Shown: in pieces, positions 19,418 through 28,670 of the stretch | Position numbering within the stretch: the stretch's first letter is position 1 | How the letters are laid out: the number at the start of each line of letters is the position of its first letter | NCBI GenBank assembly: GCA_022843805.1 | Contig: JALHMY010000027.1 | Span: 1-64,000, forward strand | Direction of reading: 5' to 3' | Length of the DNA stretch: 64,000 nt | Source of the DNA: Fuerstiella sp. | GTDB taxonomy: Bacteria > Planctomycetota > Planctomycetia > Planctomycetales > Planctomycetaceae | Program-made: the position numbers and the translations under genes | The notes under the pieces: model-generated | Told to the model about the DNA's origin: nothing | What the model saw: the letters and a program-made list of their open reading frames with translations, nothing else | Databases searched by the model: none

Positions 19418-20611
19418 TTAAAACAGACCGACCGAACTGTTAACGCCAAACCGAATAATCTGCAGCATTTCCATCAGTACTGTGGCCGGTGTCTGCTCCA
19501 CGGAAACAACGTCCCCCGGGCCAAGCTTAATATTCGAATTGCCGCTTTTCTTCGCTTCCCGCATGCTCAGCTGAATCACAGCCGGATCATGTGAATTGGA
19601 CAGCGGTCGAATCACATAGACCTTGTCTGCAAGCTGATTGGATGGTCCGCCTGCCATGGCAATGGCCTCCAGCACCGTCAGGTCCTTGCCAAAGGGAAAA
19701 GGATACTGATCGGCTTTGCGAACCAGCCCGGTGACCGTCACAGGTGGCGGATCTCGCTTCTCAACCATGATCACTCCTCCATCCTGAACCAGATAACTTC
19801 CGTCTCCCGACTTGGCGGCGGAAATCAGGTCAATCGTGTAGGAGTTGTTATGAGTCGGCTCCGAAACTTCGGTGGTGCTGGTGCTGCTGACAGACGAATA
19901 TGGACTTTCAGGATTTCCGGCTACCGCTGGACGCGGTGTGACCGTGGGAACACTGGGGTTGCGAATCTCAACTTTAGTGCCTGCATTTTCCGCAAGCCCT
20001 CCGGCAGCGGCAATCGCCGAGACGACATCGCTGGAATTCGGTGGCAGTTCGTAAGTACCTTCGGCCTTAACGGCCCCAAGGACACGTATGCGATTCTTGC
20101 GCATCTGCTTGACTGTTACCGTCACCGAAGGATTCAGATAAAGACCCCGCCTGATCAGTTCCATCCGAATGAGCGATTCGGCAGCTTCCGGCGCATATCC
20201 GGCCAGTTGAAAAGTAATGTCGTCGCCCGGCAGACTTCCCGAACCATCGTTCGCCACGCGAATCGGCAGATCGACTTTGTCGTTTGTCCCGAGACCCGCA
20301 GCAATCGATACCTCCAGAACATCTCCCGGGCCAATGATTTCACTGCCGCCCGTAACACTTGCAAGTCGAGAAAAGTTGACTTCCTGCGCGTTTCGCTGTG
20401 ATGTCAGCCGAAGATTCTTCGGAAGGCTTTCCGCCATAAAATGATTCGGTCCGCGACAGCCGGTCAAACCGGTTAACAGAATCAGTCCGAGAATACACAG
20501 AAGTTTCGCCCTTCCAGCCGTCGCCGACCAACAGTGCGATCCACAGGAACACCCTGCCTGTGGCAGAGCGCCCGATCGTCTCGCTCGGTAATCCGTCTGT
20601 TTGTGATTCAT
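19418..20611 (-). CDS. Wza-like polysaccharide export lipoprotein
   Basis: Predicted outer membrane export channel subunit, 397 aa. A hydrophobic segment ends in lipobox LTGC (Cys52), although the ~36-residue region before it is long and the true start may be internal. The Poly_export domain follows (GPGDVLEVSIAAGLG...). Two SLBB-type beta-grasp domains come next: VLGAVKAEGTYELPPNSSDV and VTGLVRKADQYPFPFGKDLT. The C-terminal LGPGDVVSVEQTP is typical of the family. A Ser/Thr-rich insert lies between the SLBB domains. It is the first gene of the operon with the Wzc-like kinase and the ligase. Confidence 0.92.
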   Translation of the reverse strand: MNHKQTDYRARRSGALPQAGCSCGSHCWSATAGRAKLLCILGLILLTGLTGCRGPNHFMAESLPKNLRLTSQRNAQEVNFSRLASVTGGSEIIGPGDVLEVSIAAGLGTNDKVDLPIRVANDGSGSLPGDDITFQLAGYAPEAAESLIRMELIRRGLYLNPSVTVTVKQMRKNRIRVLGAVKAEGTYELPPNSSDVVSAIAAAGGLAENAGTKVEIRNPSVPTVTPRPAVAGNPESPYSSVSSTSTTEVSEPTHNNSYTIDLISAAKSGDGSYLVQDGGVIMVEKRDPPPVTVTGLVRKADQYPFPFGKDLTVLEAIAMAGGPSNQLADKVYVIRPLSNSHDPAVIQLSMREAKKSGNSNIKLGPGDVVSVEQTPATVLMEMLQIIRFGVNSSVGLF

Positions 20612-21545
20612 TGAGAATTACTCTTCGACATCTGCTGACTTCTGATTGTCCGACAGTGAGTGAGCCACTACCGGCTTTTCTGAATCTGTCCTGTGTCTGA
20701 TTGAATCCGTTCAAACTCAGTCATCGCGCTGAGAAATGCGATGAACTGAATAAAAACAGAATCTGACAGATTTTCAGATGAAATTAGCAAATGCAGGGAT
20801 AGGACACGCACCCGCGGCAGATTGGTCCACAGCTGCGTGACGAGAGGAGAAGAGAGGGTTCCAGACTAACGGCAGGATCGTAAATAGTTTCAAAAGAATG
20901 CTGGCTGCCCCTTCCGTCCGGAAGACACAGCAAATCAAGGTTTTTTTGCCGGAAAACTCCAGCGTGCGGCAAGCTTCGCCGAACTCTGAAGGACGGCATT
21001 CAGAGTTCTAAAGAAAATTCGTAGTTCGGGTCAAGGTGAATGTCCGTGCCATTGCATACATCAACTTCCCACTTTCAGGGATCATGCCTCAGCGAGCGGA
21101 GTGGCGTCAGCCCTCCGAGGTCCGCGCACCTGCGATTCTGCTGCTTTTGCTGCCCGTGATGTTATGCTGGAACAGATACTCTGTGCGGGAACTGGATTAC
21201 AAGCGTCAGGGGAAATCGCACTCGGAGGGCTGACGCCACTCCGCTCGCCTGCGCTGCATCTTCTCGGAGTTCTCCGTGACGTCACTGACCTGCCATAATA
21301 ACTTAACTCTGGACAACCCTTCAGATTCGGGGGTATCATCACTGGGTGTTGCCGAAGTTCTTCAGCGTTCCTGTCGCGTGCGACAAGTGCTCTTTCAAAG
21401 TTTGAGATTTGGGTTAACAAAAATGAGCCGCTGGGCGAATGGCCCACGGTTCAGAACCGGACACTGGCAAATTCCGGATAATCACGCGAAACCCAACGCC
21501 TGACTTAGACAGATCCCTTTAGATCGTGTTACGAGAGATCAAGCT
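20612..21545. other. Intergenic region between divergent wza-like and DUF1501 genes
   Basis: About 930 bp separate the divergent genes, so promoters for both should lie here. The only structure I can support is the MITE-like element at 21092-21248. No credible gene is visible. Confidence 0.5.
21092..21248. mobile_element. MITE-like element with perfect 28-bp terminal inverted repeats
   Basis: The left arm (21092-21119, starting GCGAGCGGAGTGGCGT) and the right arm (21221-21248, ending CCACTCCGCTCGC) are perfect reverse complements over 28 bp, with about 101 bp of unrelated sequence between. There is no ORF inside. A single diverged arm plus its inner shoulder recurs at 23898-23938. A REP-associated transposase remnant lies 2 kb away, a plausible source of mobilisation, though that link is inference. 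Confidence 0.75.
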
Positions 21546-22967
21546 ATGCTCAGAGTCTTTGGTCGACAGGTTTCACACAGAGGTCGCATCGGCCGTCGCG
21601 AAATTCTGAGAGCCGGTGCCCTGGCGCTGGGTGGTCTGTCTGTTCCGGGATTTCTCAGAGACATTGCGAACGCACAAACTTCCGGAACAGCAAAAACAGC
21701 CAAACGCTGCATTTTGATGTTGCTGAACGGAGGTCAGGCACAGCAGGACACTTTTGATATGAAGCCGGAGGCTCCGGCAAGCGTCAGAGGGCCTTATAAT
21801 CCGATTTCCACGGTAGTACCCGGCATTCAGATCTGCGAACGTCTTCCAATGCTTTCCCGTATCGCCGACAGGATGGCCATCATCCGGTCGATGCACCACC
21901 ATCTGCTGGCCCACAATACAGGCGCTGCCTATGCATTGAGTGGCCACTCGCCTGGAACAGACCAGGATATCTCACCGAAGCCCACGAACCATCCGACGTA
22001 TGGTTCCGTGATTTCCAAAGTCCTGCCGGCACCAGACGGCATGCCCAGCTTTGTTCTCACACCCACATACCTGTTTGACATGGGATTCCCGACGCCCAGT
22101 GCGGGCGGTGGCTGGCTGGGAAAAGCCTACGACCCGTTTCCACTGGTCCGCAATCGCATGATGGCCCGTTCGCCAGCATGGGAGGGCAAGTTACCGGTTC
22201 CCGAGGATTTAGCACTGCCGGAGGGAATCAATGCGAACCGACTGCAGTCCCGACAATCACTGTTGCAGTCAATGGACGGGGAGTTTACAGACAGTCATCG
22301 GGTTGCCAGCCTGAAAACGCTGGAAAGCCATCAGTCCCGTGCCCTGCAGCTCATCCTTTCTTCCAAAACTCAGCAGGCGTTTGATCTCAGCCAGGAGCCG
22401 CAGAAAGTTCACGATCGTTACGGTCGTTTTGAAATGGGGCAGGTGATGCTTCTCTCACGCCGCATGATCGAAGCGGGTGTTCAGTTTGTGACGGCCAATG
22501 CCGTTTCAAATCCTTCGGGCACGGCTTTGTCTCCCTTTCAAATCTGGGACACACACTTTGACCATTTTCGGCTCTACAACACCCATCTTCTGCCCGAATT
22601 TGATCAGGCACTGTCAGCACTGATCACGGACCTTGACGAGCGGGGTCTCCTCGATGAGACACTGGTCGTCGTGATGGGCGAGTTTGGCAGGACACCCAAA
22701 ATCAACGACGCAAAAGACGGTGGTCGTGATCACTGGTCACGAGCTTACTCGATTCAGCTGTTTGGAGGCGGCATACGTGGCGGCGTTGTCTATGGCGCAA
22801 CCGACGCACATGCCGCAGAAGTTACGGAATCGCCAGTGAAGCCGGATGACATCGCCGCCACCATTTTCCACTGCCTTGGCATTCAGCACGATCTCGTTCT
22901 GCACGACCAGAAAGGCCAGCCTCACAAGATCAGCGAGGGCGAACCGTTGTACTCACTGATAACGTAG
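21546..22967 (+). CDS. DUF1501 domain protein, Tat-exported
   Basis: 473 aa, of the sulfatase-like DUF1501 family that is greatly expanded in planctomycetes. The N-terminus has GRREILRAGALALGGLSVPGF, close to a twin-arginine signal. Family features include CILMLLNGGQAQQDTFDMKP, IRSMHHHLLAHNTGAAYALSG, the mid-protein GVQFVTANAV, and the C-terminal VVMGEFGRTPKIN and GRDHWSRAYSIQLFGGGI, which carry probable metal ligands as in alkaline phosphatase-fold enzymes. In planctomycetes DUF1501 genes often pair with a DUF1549/DUF1553 gene; that partner is absent here. Substrate unknown. Confidence 0.93.
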   Translation: MLRVFGRQVSHRGRIGRREILRAGALALGGLSVPGFLRDIANAQTSGTAKTAKRCILMLLNGGQAQQDTFDMKPEAPASVRGPYNPISTVVPGIQICERLPMLSRIADRMAIIRSMHHHLLAHNTGAAYALSGHSPGTDQDISPKPTNHPTYGSVISKVLPAPDGMPSFVLTPTYLFDMGFPTPSAGGGWLGKAYDPFPLVRNRMMARSPAWEGKLPVPEDLALPEGINANRLQSRQSLLQSMDGEFTDSHRVASLKTLESHQSRALQLILSSKTQQAFDLSQEPQKVHDRYGRFEMGQVMLLSRRMIEAGVQFVTANAVSNPSGTALSPFQIWDTHFDHFRLYNTHLLPEFDQALSALITDLDERGLLDETLVVVMGEFGRTPKINDAKDGGRDHWSRAYSIQLFGGGIRGGVVYGATDAHAAEVTESPVKPDDIAATIFHCLGIQHDLVLHDQKGQPHKISEGEPLYSLIT

Positions 22968-23088
22968 GAATCTGTCCGCAGACCCCAGTTCCCTCGCCAG
23001 CGCTGACGATCTGGCGGAACATGAAGTTGACTGCGGTGATCAGCACGCCAGCCACACCGCTCGCCTTTGATGATTCGTTGTATGGGAG

Positions 23089-23642
23089 CTATCTCCACGT
23101 CACTGTGACTGGATTGATCCAGATCACGAGCGGGTTTTCCTGTTTGGCAATGTAATCAACGGCATTCAAAATGGCAGGGAGGTCGCGCTTCCGTTTTTTC
23201 GAGCCGGATTCAGTCCACCATGTTCCCGATGCAGGTACTCCATACAGCCGATTCAATTCGCGACTTCCGTAAGCCTTTAATCCTCCAAGTAAACTATCGG
23301 GCTTCGGATCTCCAGGTACACCGAGCAAAACGTGAATATGAGCTCTCATAATTGCCACAGCCGCGAGCAGCCACTTTCGATGATTGCAGGTTTCGTGAAA
23401 CTGTGCCAGCAGCTCAATGGCCTGCTGTTCCTCCAGCCAGATGGGGTCTCCCAGCAGAGAATCTCGTGCGGACTCATTCAATTGTGGCATGACGCCTGTC
23501 CGGGGTTCTCCAAACTTATCTTCTTCCACACGATGTGCTCGCCAGGCTTGCGAATTCGCGTGACCGAACCTCGTGCATCACCGGGCAGCCACTGGCCATA
23601 AGTCGTCCATGTCAGATGCCAGTAACGATCGATGCCTTGCAT
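23089..23642 (-). pseudogene. REP-associated tyrosine transposase (IS200/Y1-like), frameshifted
   Basis: The gene begins at ATG 23642 and first reads MQGIDRYWHLTWTTYGQW, LPGDARG, RKPGEHIV, the standard N-terminus of this family. It then runs into a stop in that frame. The rest continues in another frame from about 23529: EEDKFGEP, PIWLEEQQAIELLAQFHETC, the HUH-type motif RAHIHVLLGVPGDP, the catalytic-Tyr region LKAYGSRELNRLYG, and SGTWWTESGSKKRK. The break is at GTGTGG near 23527, fitting a small indel. Both halves keep recognisable motifs, so the damage looks recent. Such transposases are known to mobilise short palindromic repeats. Confidence 0.8.
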
Positions 23643-23897
23643 GCGATATCACCTTGATAAAGGCAAAGGCCGATGAGATTCGCCAGGGGCGACTAACGAA
23701 ATTAATTGCGGCAACAATAATACATGTACGTGAAACAACTATGTTTTTACTGATAGGTTATTTTAATACCTTAGGCTGCATTTTGGCAAGAGTACTGTAA
23801 TCAAAAAACTGTACGCAATACGCTTAGCAGTGACTTTAAGAGGAATTACGGAATCTGGACACGCGGAGCGGAAATTGCGTCGGTGGGCTGCAATTCG
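23643..23897. other. AT-rich intergenic stretch
   Basis: About 255 bp without a gene. The part from ~23690 to ~23860 is visibly richer in A and T than the surroundings. It lies between the transposase pseudogene and a solo inverted-repeat arm, so it may be a scar of insertion. A small hairpin with ATTGC and GCAAT arms sits near 23872-23895. Confidence 0.45.
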
Positions 23898-23938
23898 GCG
23901 AGCGGAGCGGCGTTAGCCCTCCGAGGTCCGCGCAGCTG
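23898..23938. repeat. Solo copy of the 21092 element arm
   Basis: GCGAGCGGAGCGGCGTTAGC followed by CCTCCGAGGTCCGCGCA matches the left arm of the 21092-21248 element plus its inner flank with only a few mismatches. It encodes the last residues and the stop codon of the aldo/keto reductase gene that ends at 23913. Confidence 0.8.
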
Positions 23939-24866
23939 CAAGTGATGGCCATTGTGAGGGTGTCACGAGTGCTTCGGCAAGCTGCGGGATCGTGGCGGTA
24001 ACCGATGTCAGAACATCTGACGGAAGCGGCCCTCGATCAAAGATTGCCAGATTGTCCTGTACCTGATCAAGCGTTTCAATGCCTGTCAGCACACACGTGA
24101 CGCCAGCCTGTGAAAGCATAAAACGGACAGCCAGCTCATTCAGTCGCATGCCCGCTTCCCTGGCCACATGTTCGAGCTGACGGCGAGCAGGAATCACGGG
24201 CTGCAGGTGGACCGGGATTTCTGACTCTGCCATCGTCAGAAGCCCCTGCAGATATACACTGCGTACGAAAACGGCCACGTCACGTTCTGATGCCTGAGTA
24301 AATACGCCACTGTTCAAATGACGAGGATCCATCAGATTGCATGGAATCTGCAGCGCCGTCACATTTTCTTCCTGGACAAACTGCGCGGCGGGACCGGGAC
24401 GATTGTCACAGGAAACCCCCATGTGGTTTAGCCAGCCACGGTGTCGCAGATCTTCGAGAACGTGCATGTAAACCGCGTCTGACTCGCGGTGAAACAGTAC
24501 CACGGGAAGGCAATCGATTTGCAGACGGCGGCGTGACTGATCCACGGACTGAATAATTGCATCGGTTGCCAGCTGATGATCTGCAAGCTGTTCGGGCGTC
24601 AGCCAGTGAACCTTGGTGACAATGGTCAGAGAGTCCTGCAGTTTCAGTTCGCGAACAGCCTTTCCAAGCACCTCTTCACTGGTGCCATAAGCAGCCGCAG
24701 TGTCAGCGCAGTTCACGCCACCCGCCACGGCCGCTTCAAGCATCTTCAGGACATCATGAAAGGAGGGCTGTCCAAAGCGGTTGGCGACGCCGTACGGCAT
24801 GCCAAACTGAACGGTTCCCAGCATCATTCCGGATAGCCGGAGATTCTTCCATTTACTGGTCTGCAT
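23913..24866 (-). CDS. Aldo/keto reductase
   Basis: NADPH-dependent oxidoreductase of the AKR superfamily, 317 aa from the start I prefer at 24866 (MQTSKWKNLRLSGMMLGT). A longer start at 25025 would overlap the next gene by ~70 bp and adds a basic, unconserved leader. TIM-barrel motifs are GGVNCADTAAAYGTSEEVLG (with the catalytic-type Asp and Tyr), LTIVTKVHWL (Lys) and VVLFHRES (the equivalent of the conserved His strand). The C-terminal residues ARTSEG come from an intergenic repeat, so the natural end of the protein has been altered. It probably acts on a sugar or sugar-derived aldehyde together with neighbouring enzymes; that is inference. Confidence 0.85.
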   Translation of the reverse strand: MQTSKWKNLRLSGMMLGTVQFGMPYGVANRFGQPSFHDVLKMLEAAVAGGVNCADTAAAYGTSEEVLGKAVRELKLQDSLTIVTKVHWLTPEQLADHQLATDAIIQSVDQSRRRLQIDCLPVVLFHRESDAVYMHVLEDLRHRGWLNHMGVSCDNRPGPAAQFVQEENVTALQIPCNLMDPRHLNSGVFTQASERDVAVFVRSVYLQGLLTMAESEIPVHLQPVIPARRQLEHVAREAGMRLNELAVRFMLSQAGVTCVLTGIETLDQVQDNLAIFDRGPLPSDVLTSVTATIPQLAEALVTPSQWPSLAAARTSEG

Positions 24867-24952
24867 CGTATTTTGTGTCGAATACCGGGGTCCTGCAGGA
24901 TTTTTTCGAACCGGACGCACGGGCTGTCCGGCTTTCCGCACTGTTCTGTTTG

Positions 24953-25924
24953 TTAATCCGGAAGCTGAACCTTTGCCAGATAGATATTTGTCTTTCCCTC
25001 GTGTGATGAGTAGTAGCTGACCCACAGCAGACCTTCGTGCATCACCAGGCCCGCGTAGCTGGTATCACCACCGGACGGCAGTGCAAGAAACTCGCTGATC
25101 CTGCCTTCGGTCACATCGACCCAGCACAGGGATGTTCGCACTTTGCCATCGTGCAATCGTACGGCGGCAACAAATCTTCCATCAGGAAGCCGAAGCATAT
25201 GGGGACCACCAATTCGAGTGCCCAGATCCTTCCATTCCCATGTTGTGTACGGCGGATTTGACATACCAATCAGACCGGTTTTTGATTGCGTGTCGCGACG
25301 AAGCAGGCACCAGGCCGTGTCATCATGAAACACGATCGATGTTTCATTGGGATACCCGTCCTGCAGCAGCGTCTTAACAAGCGTCTGATATTTGATGCCG
25401 TCATCACTGGAGTAGAGTCTCACCGATTTCTCAGGCCCGGCCGCATAACCGATTCCATAAGATTTTCCTTTATGCCAGGTTGTTCGCCACATCCAGAAGT
25501 CCGGATCCCCAACTTCATGGCTGCTGCCCCATTCCCGGCCATCTTTTGAAAACCAAACCAGCGACTGGTGTGTGTGTCTGGATTTATCATGCCATGCGCC
25601 CGCTCCGGAAAGCATCAGCCTGCCATCCGGCGTTACAGAGATTTTCGCATCCCGCAGATCTGAGTCCGGCGATGTGATCAATGCGGCTGAATTCCAGTCT
25701 TTACCATCCGTCGACACAATTACCCTCAGCGCACCATCCGGGGAAACATGTCCCTGTCCTTCACGGAACACGCAAAACCATTCTCCGTTGAATCGCACGA
25801 GATCCGTGAATGCATTGTGCGGAGCCTTATCCCAGATCTTTGCCGCCTCCACCAGTTTCGCTTCCTGAGCGAAAACCGAAGAAGAAATCATGATTAGAAA
25901 CGCAGGAAGACAATAATTCTTCAT
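24953..25924 (-). CDS. Exported sialidase-like beta-propeller protein
   Basis: 323 aa with a clear signal peptide (NYCLPAFLIMISSSVFAQ). Repeated blade-like segments contain Asp-box-like sequences: VSTDGKDWNS, FSKDGREWGS and SSDDGIKYQT. The pattern DLVRFNGEWFCVFREGQGH near the N-terminus, with Arg and Glu in FREG, is typical of planctomycete exo-alpha-sialidase-like proteins. The real substrate may not be sialic acid. It lies between the aldo/keto reductase and D-threonine aldolase-like genes on the same strand. Confidence 0.75.
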   Translation of the reverse strand: MKNYCLPAFLIMISSSVFAQEAKLVEAAKIWDKAPHNAFTDLVRFNGEWFCVFREGQGHVSPDGALRVIVSTDGKDWNSAALITSPDSDLRDAKISVTPDGRLMLSGAGAWHDKSRHTHQSLVWFSKDGREWGSSHEVGDPDFWMWRTTWHKGKSYGIGYAAGPEKSVRLYSSDDGIKYQTLVKTLLQDGYPNETSIVFHDDTAWCLLRRDTQSKTGLIGMSNPPYTTWEWKDLGTRIGGPHMLRLPDGRFVAAVRLHDGKVRTSLCWVDVTEGRISEFLALPSGGDTSYAGLVMHEGLLWVSYYSSHEGKTNIYLAKVQLPD

Positions 25925-25989
25925 GACGAATTCCCTTCAACAGCTTACTCTGATGTGATTGCCTGAAACCGCCACGAACTGCCGGCGAT

Positions 25990-27102
25990 TCATGTCAGTC
26001 GGCCGGATCCTTCAATGGGCCAGACATCCAGTACAACCTGATTGTCGTGTACCAGAATTTCGCGATACAGATTGCAGGTCGTACACGCATGGCTGGGAAT
26101 CAAATGCAGCGGCTGCCCGATACTCCAGTCTTTCGCATTGTTGATGACCGTATGCTCTTCGGAGAGAAACCAGGGGATCTCAGCTTCCGGGAAATCTCGC
26201 AGCGAGGGAACACCAAACTCGCCGCCAGCTCCTTTGACTCCAACGTCCACCACGGCCTTGCTGACGGCCGGGCGACTGATCACTCTAACCAGCACGGAAA
26301 GCGCGATTTCGAATTCCGGGGTAAGCCGATGATACTGGCGGTCCATAGTGGCATACGTTCCCGCCTGGACCTCATCAACACCCTCCATCACACCGGTACT
26401 GTCATAGGTTGCGCTGGAACAGCCACTGATACAGTGAACGGGAATTCCGGCAGCTTCCATCTGTCGTCGCGTATCGATGGCCAGCTGCATTGCAGCCCGG
26501 GATTTTTGTCTGCGTTCTTCCCGATCCATAACATTGACGAGGTGACCTTCAAACGCCTGAATCCCGCCAAATCGAACTCCGGGCAGTTTTGAAACATACT
26601 GTGCAAGCTTCAGAGCCGGTTCGCCAGGCTGGACTCCACATCGCCCCATGCCAATGTCCACTTCGATCAGCAGGCTGACTACTGAACCAGCGTCAACGGC
26701 GGCCTTTGAAATGGCCGTTGCATGATCGACATGATCAATCGCCACGCCAATTTCCGCTCCCCGTGCCAGTCGGGCCAGCCTTGCAAGTCGTGCGGTTCCG
26801 ACAACCTGATTGGCAATCAGAATGTTGTTCACACCCTGCTGCACCAGCACCTCAGCCTCGCCGAGCTTCGCACATGTCATTCCTACAGCACCCGCGGCCA
26901 GCTGACGTTTCGCAAGAGTCACGCATTTGTGATTCTTGAAATGTGGTCGAAGTTTTGCGGGACGGTCAGCAAAAAACTGAGCCATCCTTTCAAGATTTCG
27001 GTCACTCGCCGCAAGATTCAGCAGCAGCGACGGAGTATCCAGCTCGGTCAGTGGCTGACCAATTCGAGCATCCTGTGAAAGCGGTGATGTTATTCCGGCC
27101 AT
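25990..27102 (-). CDS. D-threonine aldolase-like PLP enzyme
   Basis: 370 aa, alanine racemase N-terminal fold. The PLP-binding region RPHFKNHKCVTLAKRQL places the Schiff-base Lys as in D-threonine aldolase and D-serine dehydratase of the DSD1 type. The C-terminus has IPSHACTTCN, the His-x-Cys pair that binds the metal in this family. Expected activity is cleavage of D-3-hydroxy-amino acids (for example D-threonine to glycine and acetaldehyde) or D-serine dehydration. Its first 13 bp overlap the end of the aldehyde dehydrogenase gene, which implies translational coupling. An aldolase that releases an aldehyde beside an aldehyde dehydrogenase is a sensible pairing. Confidence 0.85.
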   Translation of the reverse strand: MAGITSPLSQDARIGQPLTELDTPSLLLNLAASDRNLERMAQFFADRPAKLRPHFKNHKCVTLAKRQLAAGAVGMTCAKLGEAEVLVQQGVNNILIANQVVGTARLARLARLARGAEIGVAIDHVDHATAISKAAVDAGSVVSLLIEVDIGMGRCGVQPGEPALKLAQYVSKLPGVRFGGIQAFEGHLVNVMDREERRQKSRAAMQLAIDTRRQMEAAGIPVHCISGCSSATYDSTGVMEGVDEVQAGTYATMDRQYHRLTPEFEIALSVLVRVISRPAVSKAVVDVGVKGAGGEFGVPSLRDFPEAEIPWFLSEEHTVINNAKDWSIGQPLHLIPSHACTTCNLYREILVHDNQVVLDVWPIEGSGRLT

Positions 27103-28562
27103 GGTGACTTCTCCGTTCCGAGTGCATAAATGACGGCTTTGGAACTGGTGTATTCGTGAACTGTTTCCTCGTATCCCAGTTCAGCGCCAATTCCGCTCAT
27201 CTTATATCCGAAGACAGGAACATTGGGTCGCAGAGCGCCGCCACCATTGATGGTGACACGCCCGGCCCTGAGCTGCCGCGCAACGCGGAGTGCTCGTGTA
27301 CCGTCGGTCGTCCAGATGTTGGCCATCAGTCCAAAATCACAGTCGTTGGCCATCCGCACCGCTTCTTCTTCGGTACGATACGTGAGCACGCTGAGCACTG
27401 GTCCGAAGACTTCTTCGCGGGCGACCGTCATCGGAGGAGTCACACCGTCAAACAGTGTGGGTGGATAAAAACAGTTCTGTGGTCCGTCCGGAATTTTGCC
27501 GGTGAGCACACACCGGGCGCCTTCCTTTCGGGCCTGTTCGACATATCGATGGACGGTCGACAGGTGCTGAGCAGTTGCCAGGCAGCCCAGCTGCATCGAG
27601 GGATCGGTTGGGTCGCCCTGACGCAGGCCCCTGACTTTTGCAACGATGCGTTCCATCAAATCCGCATGCTGCGACTCATGCACCAGTAATCTGGAGCCGG
27701 CCACGCAGACCTGACCGAGATTATAAAAGATTCCGGTAATCACTCCATTGACCACATTTTCCACCGGGGCGTCAGGAAATACGACGCTGGGAGTCTTGCC
27801 GCCCAGTTCCAGCATGACGCCTTTCATGCCGATTTTGGCCGCTTCCAGCATCTGAGCGCCCGTCTGATGGCGACCAGTGAACGTAATCTTGTCGACGCCA
27901 GGGTGACGAACAAGCGGAGCACCAGTTTCTGCTCCCGTACCATGGATGACATTCAAAACACCGGGGGGAAATCCCACTTCATGAGCCGCTTCAGCGAGCA
28001 TCAGAGCAGAAAGTGGCGACACTTCTGAAGGTTTCAGGACAACCGTGTTACCGCAGGCAAGAATCGGAGCCAGTTTAATGGCGGCATTGGTCAGTGGAAA
28101 ATTCCAGGGCACAATCGCAGCGATCACTCCCATCGGTTCGCGAAACTGCATCGTGACGTTATCAGGCAACGTTCCGAAACATTTGCCTGAGATCTTGTCA
28201 GGAAGGCCCGCATAGCTTTCAAAAAGGTCGGCCGCACAGGGCACGTCAAATCCCCTGGTGTCGCGAATCGGTTTACCCACATTCAGGGTATCCGTCATTG
28301 CAAAATCTTCCAGGCGATCACGGATCTTCTGTGCAAGCAGAAACAGCAGACGCCCGCGGGCCAGTGGATCCATTCGCGGCCACGGACCTTCATCAAAAGC
28401 ATGGCGAGCTGCCGAGACCGCCAGATTCACGTCTGAAGCGTCCGCTACAGACACCTCCGCCAGAGCATCGCCGGTGGCGGGATTGGTAACTGTCCACATT
28501 CGCCCGGAACTGCCACCTGCCCAGTTTCCGTTGATGTAATTCTTGTCCGGCCACCGCTTCAT
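27090..28562 (-). CDS. NAD(P)-dependent aldehyde dehydrogenase
   Basis: 490 aa, full-length ALDH superfamily. Motifs: PWNFPLTNAAIKLAPILACG, KPSEVSPLSALMLAEA, MLELGGKTPSVVF (catalytic Glu), GQVCVAGSRL (catalytic Cys), EEVFGPVLSVL, and a C-terminal VPVFGYKMSGIGAELGYE. It oxidises an aldehyde to the acid. It is likely co-translated with the downstream D-threonine aldolase-like gene (13-bp overlap) and may remove the aldehyde that enzyme makes. The symporter gene upstream on the same strand may supply the substrate. Confidence 0.95.
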   Translation of the reverse strand: MKRWPDKNYINGNWAGGSSGRMWTVTNPATGDALAEVSVADASDVNLAVSAARHAFDEGPWPRMDPLARGRLLFLLAQKIRDRLEDFAMTDTLNVGKPIRDTRGFDVPCAADLFESYAGLPDKISGKCFGTLPDNVTMQFREPMGVIAAIVPWNFPLTNAAIKLAPILACGNTVVLKPSEVSPLSALMLAEAAHEVGFPPGVLNVIHGTGAETGAPLVRHPGVDKITFTGRHQTGAQMLEAAKIGMKGVMLELGGKTPSVVFPDAPVENVVNGVITGIFYNLGQVCVAGSRLLVHESQHADLMERIVAKVRGLRQGDPTDPSMQLGCLATAQHLSTVHRYVEQARKEGARCVLTGKIPDGPQNCFYPPTLFDGVTPPMTVAREEVFGPVLSVLTYRTEEEAVRMANDCDFGLMANIWTTDGTRALRVARQLRAGRVTINGGGALRPNVPVFGYKMSGIGAELGYEETVHEYTSSKAVIYALGTEKSPWPE

Positions 28563-28670
28563 ACTGTCCTGTGCTCCTTAAACCTGTTTGAGCAGGAATT
28601 GCTGAATTACTGCAAATACAAATATCTCTGAAAAATAACGTTCCCGGAAGTGCCCGAGTTCTCCGTCAGT

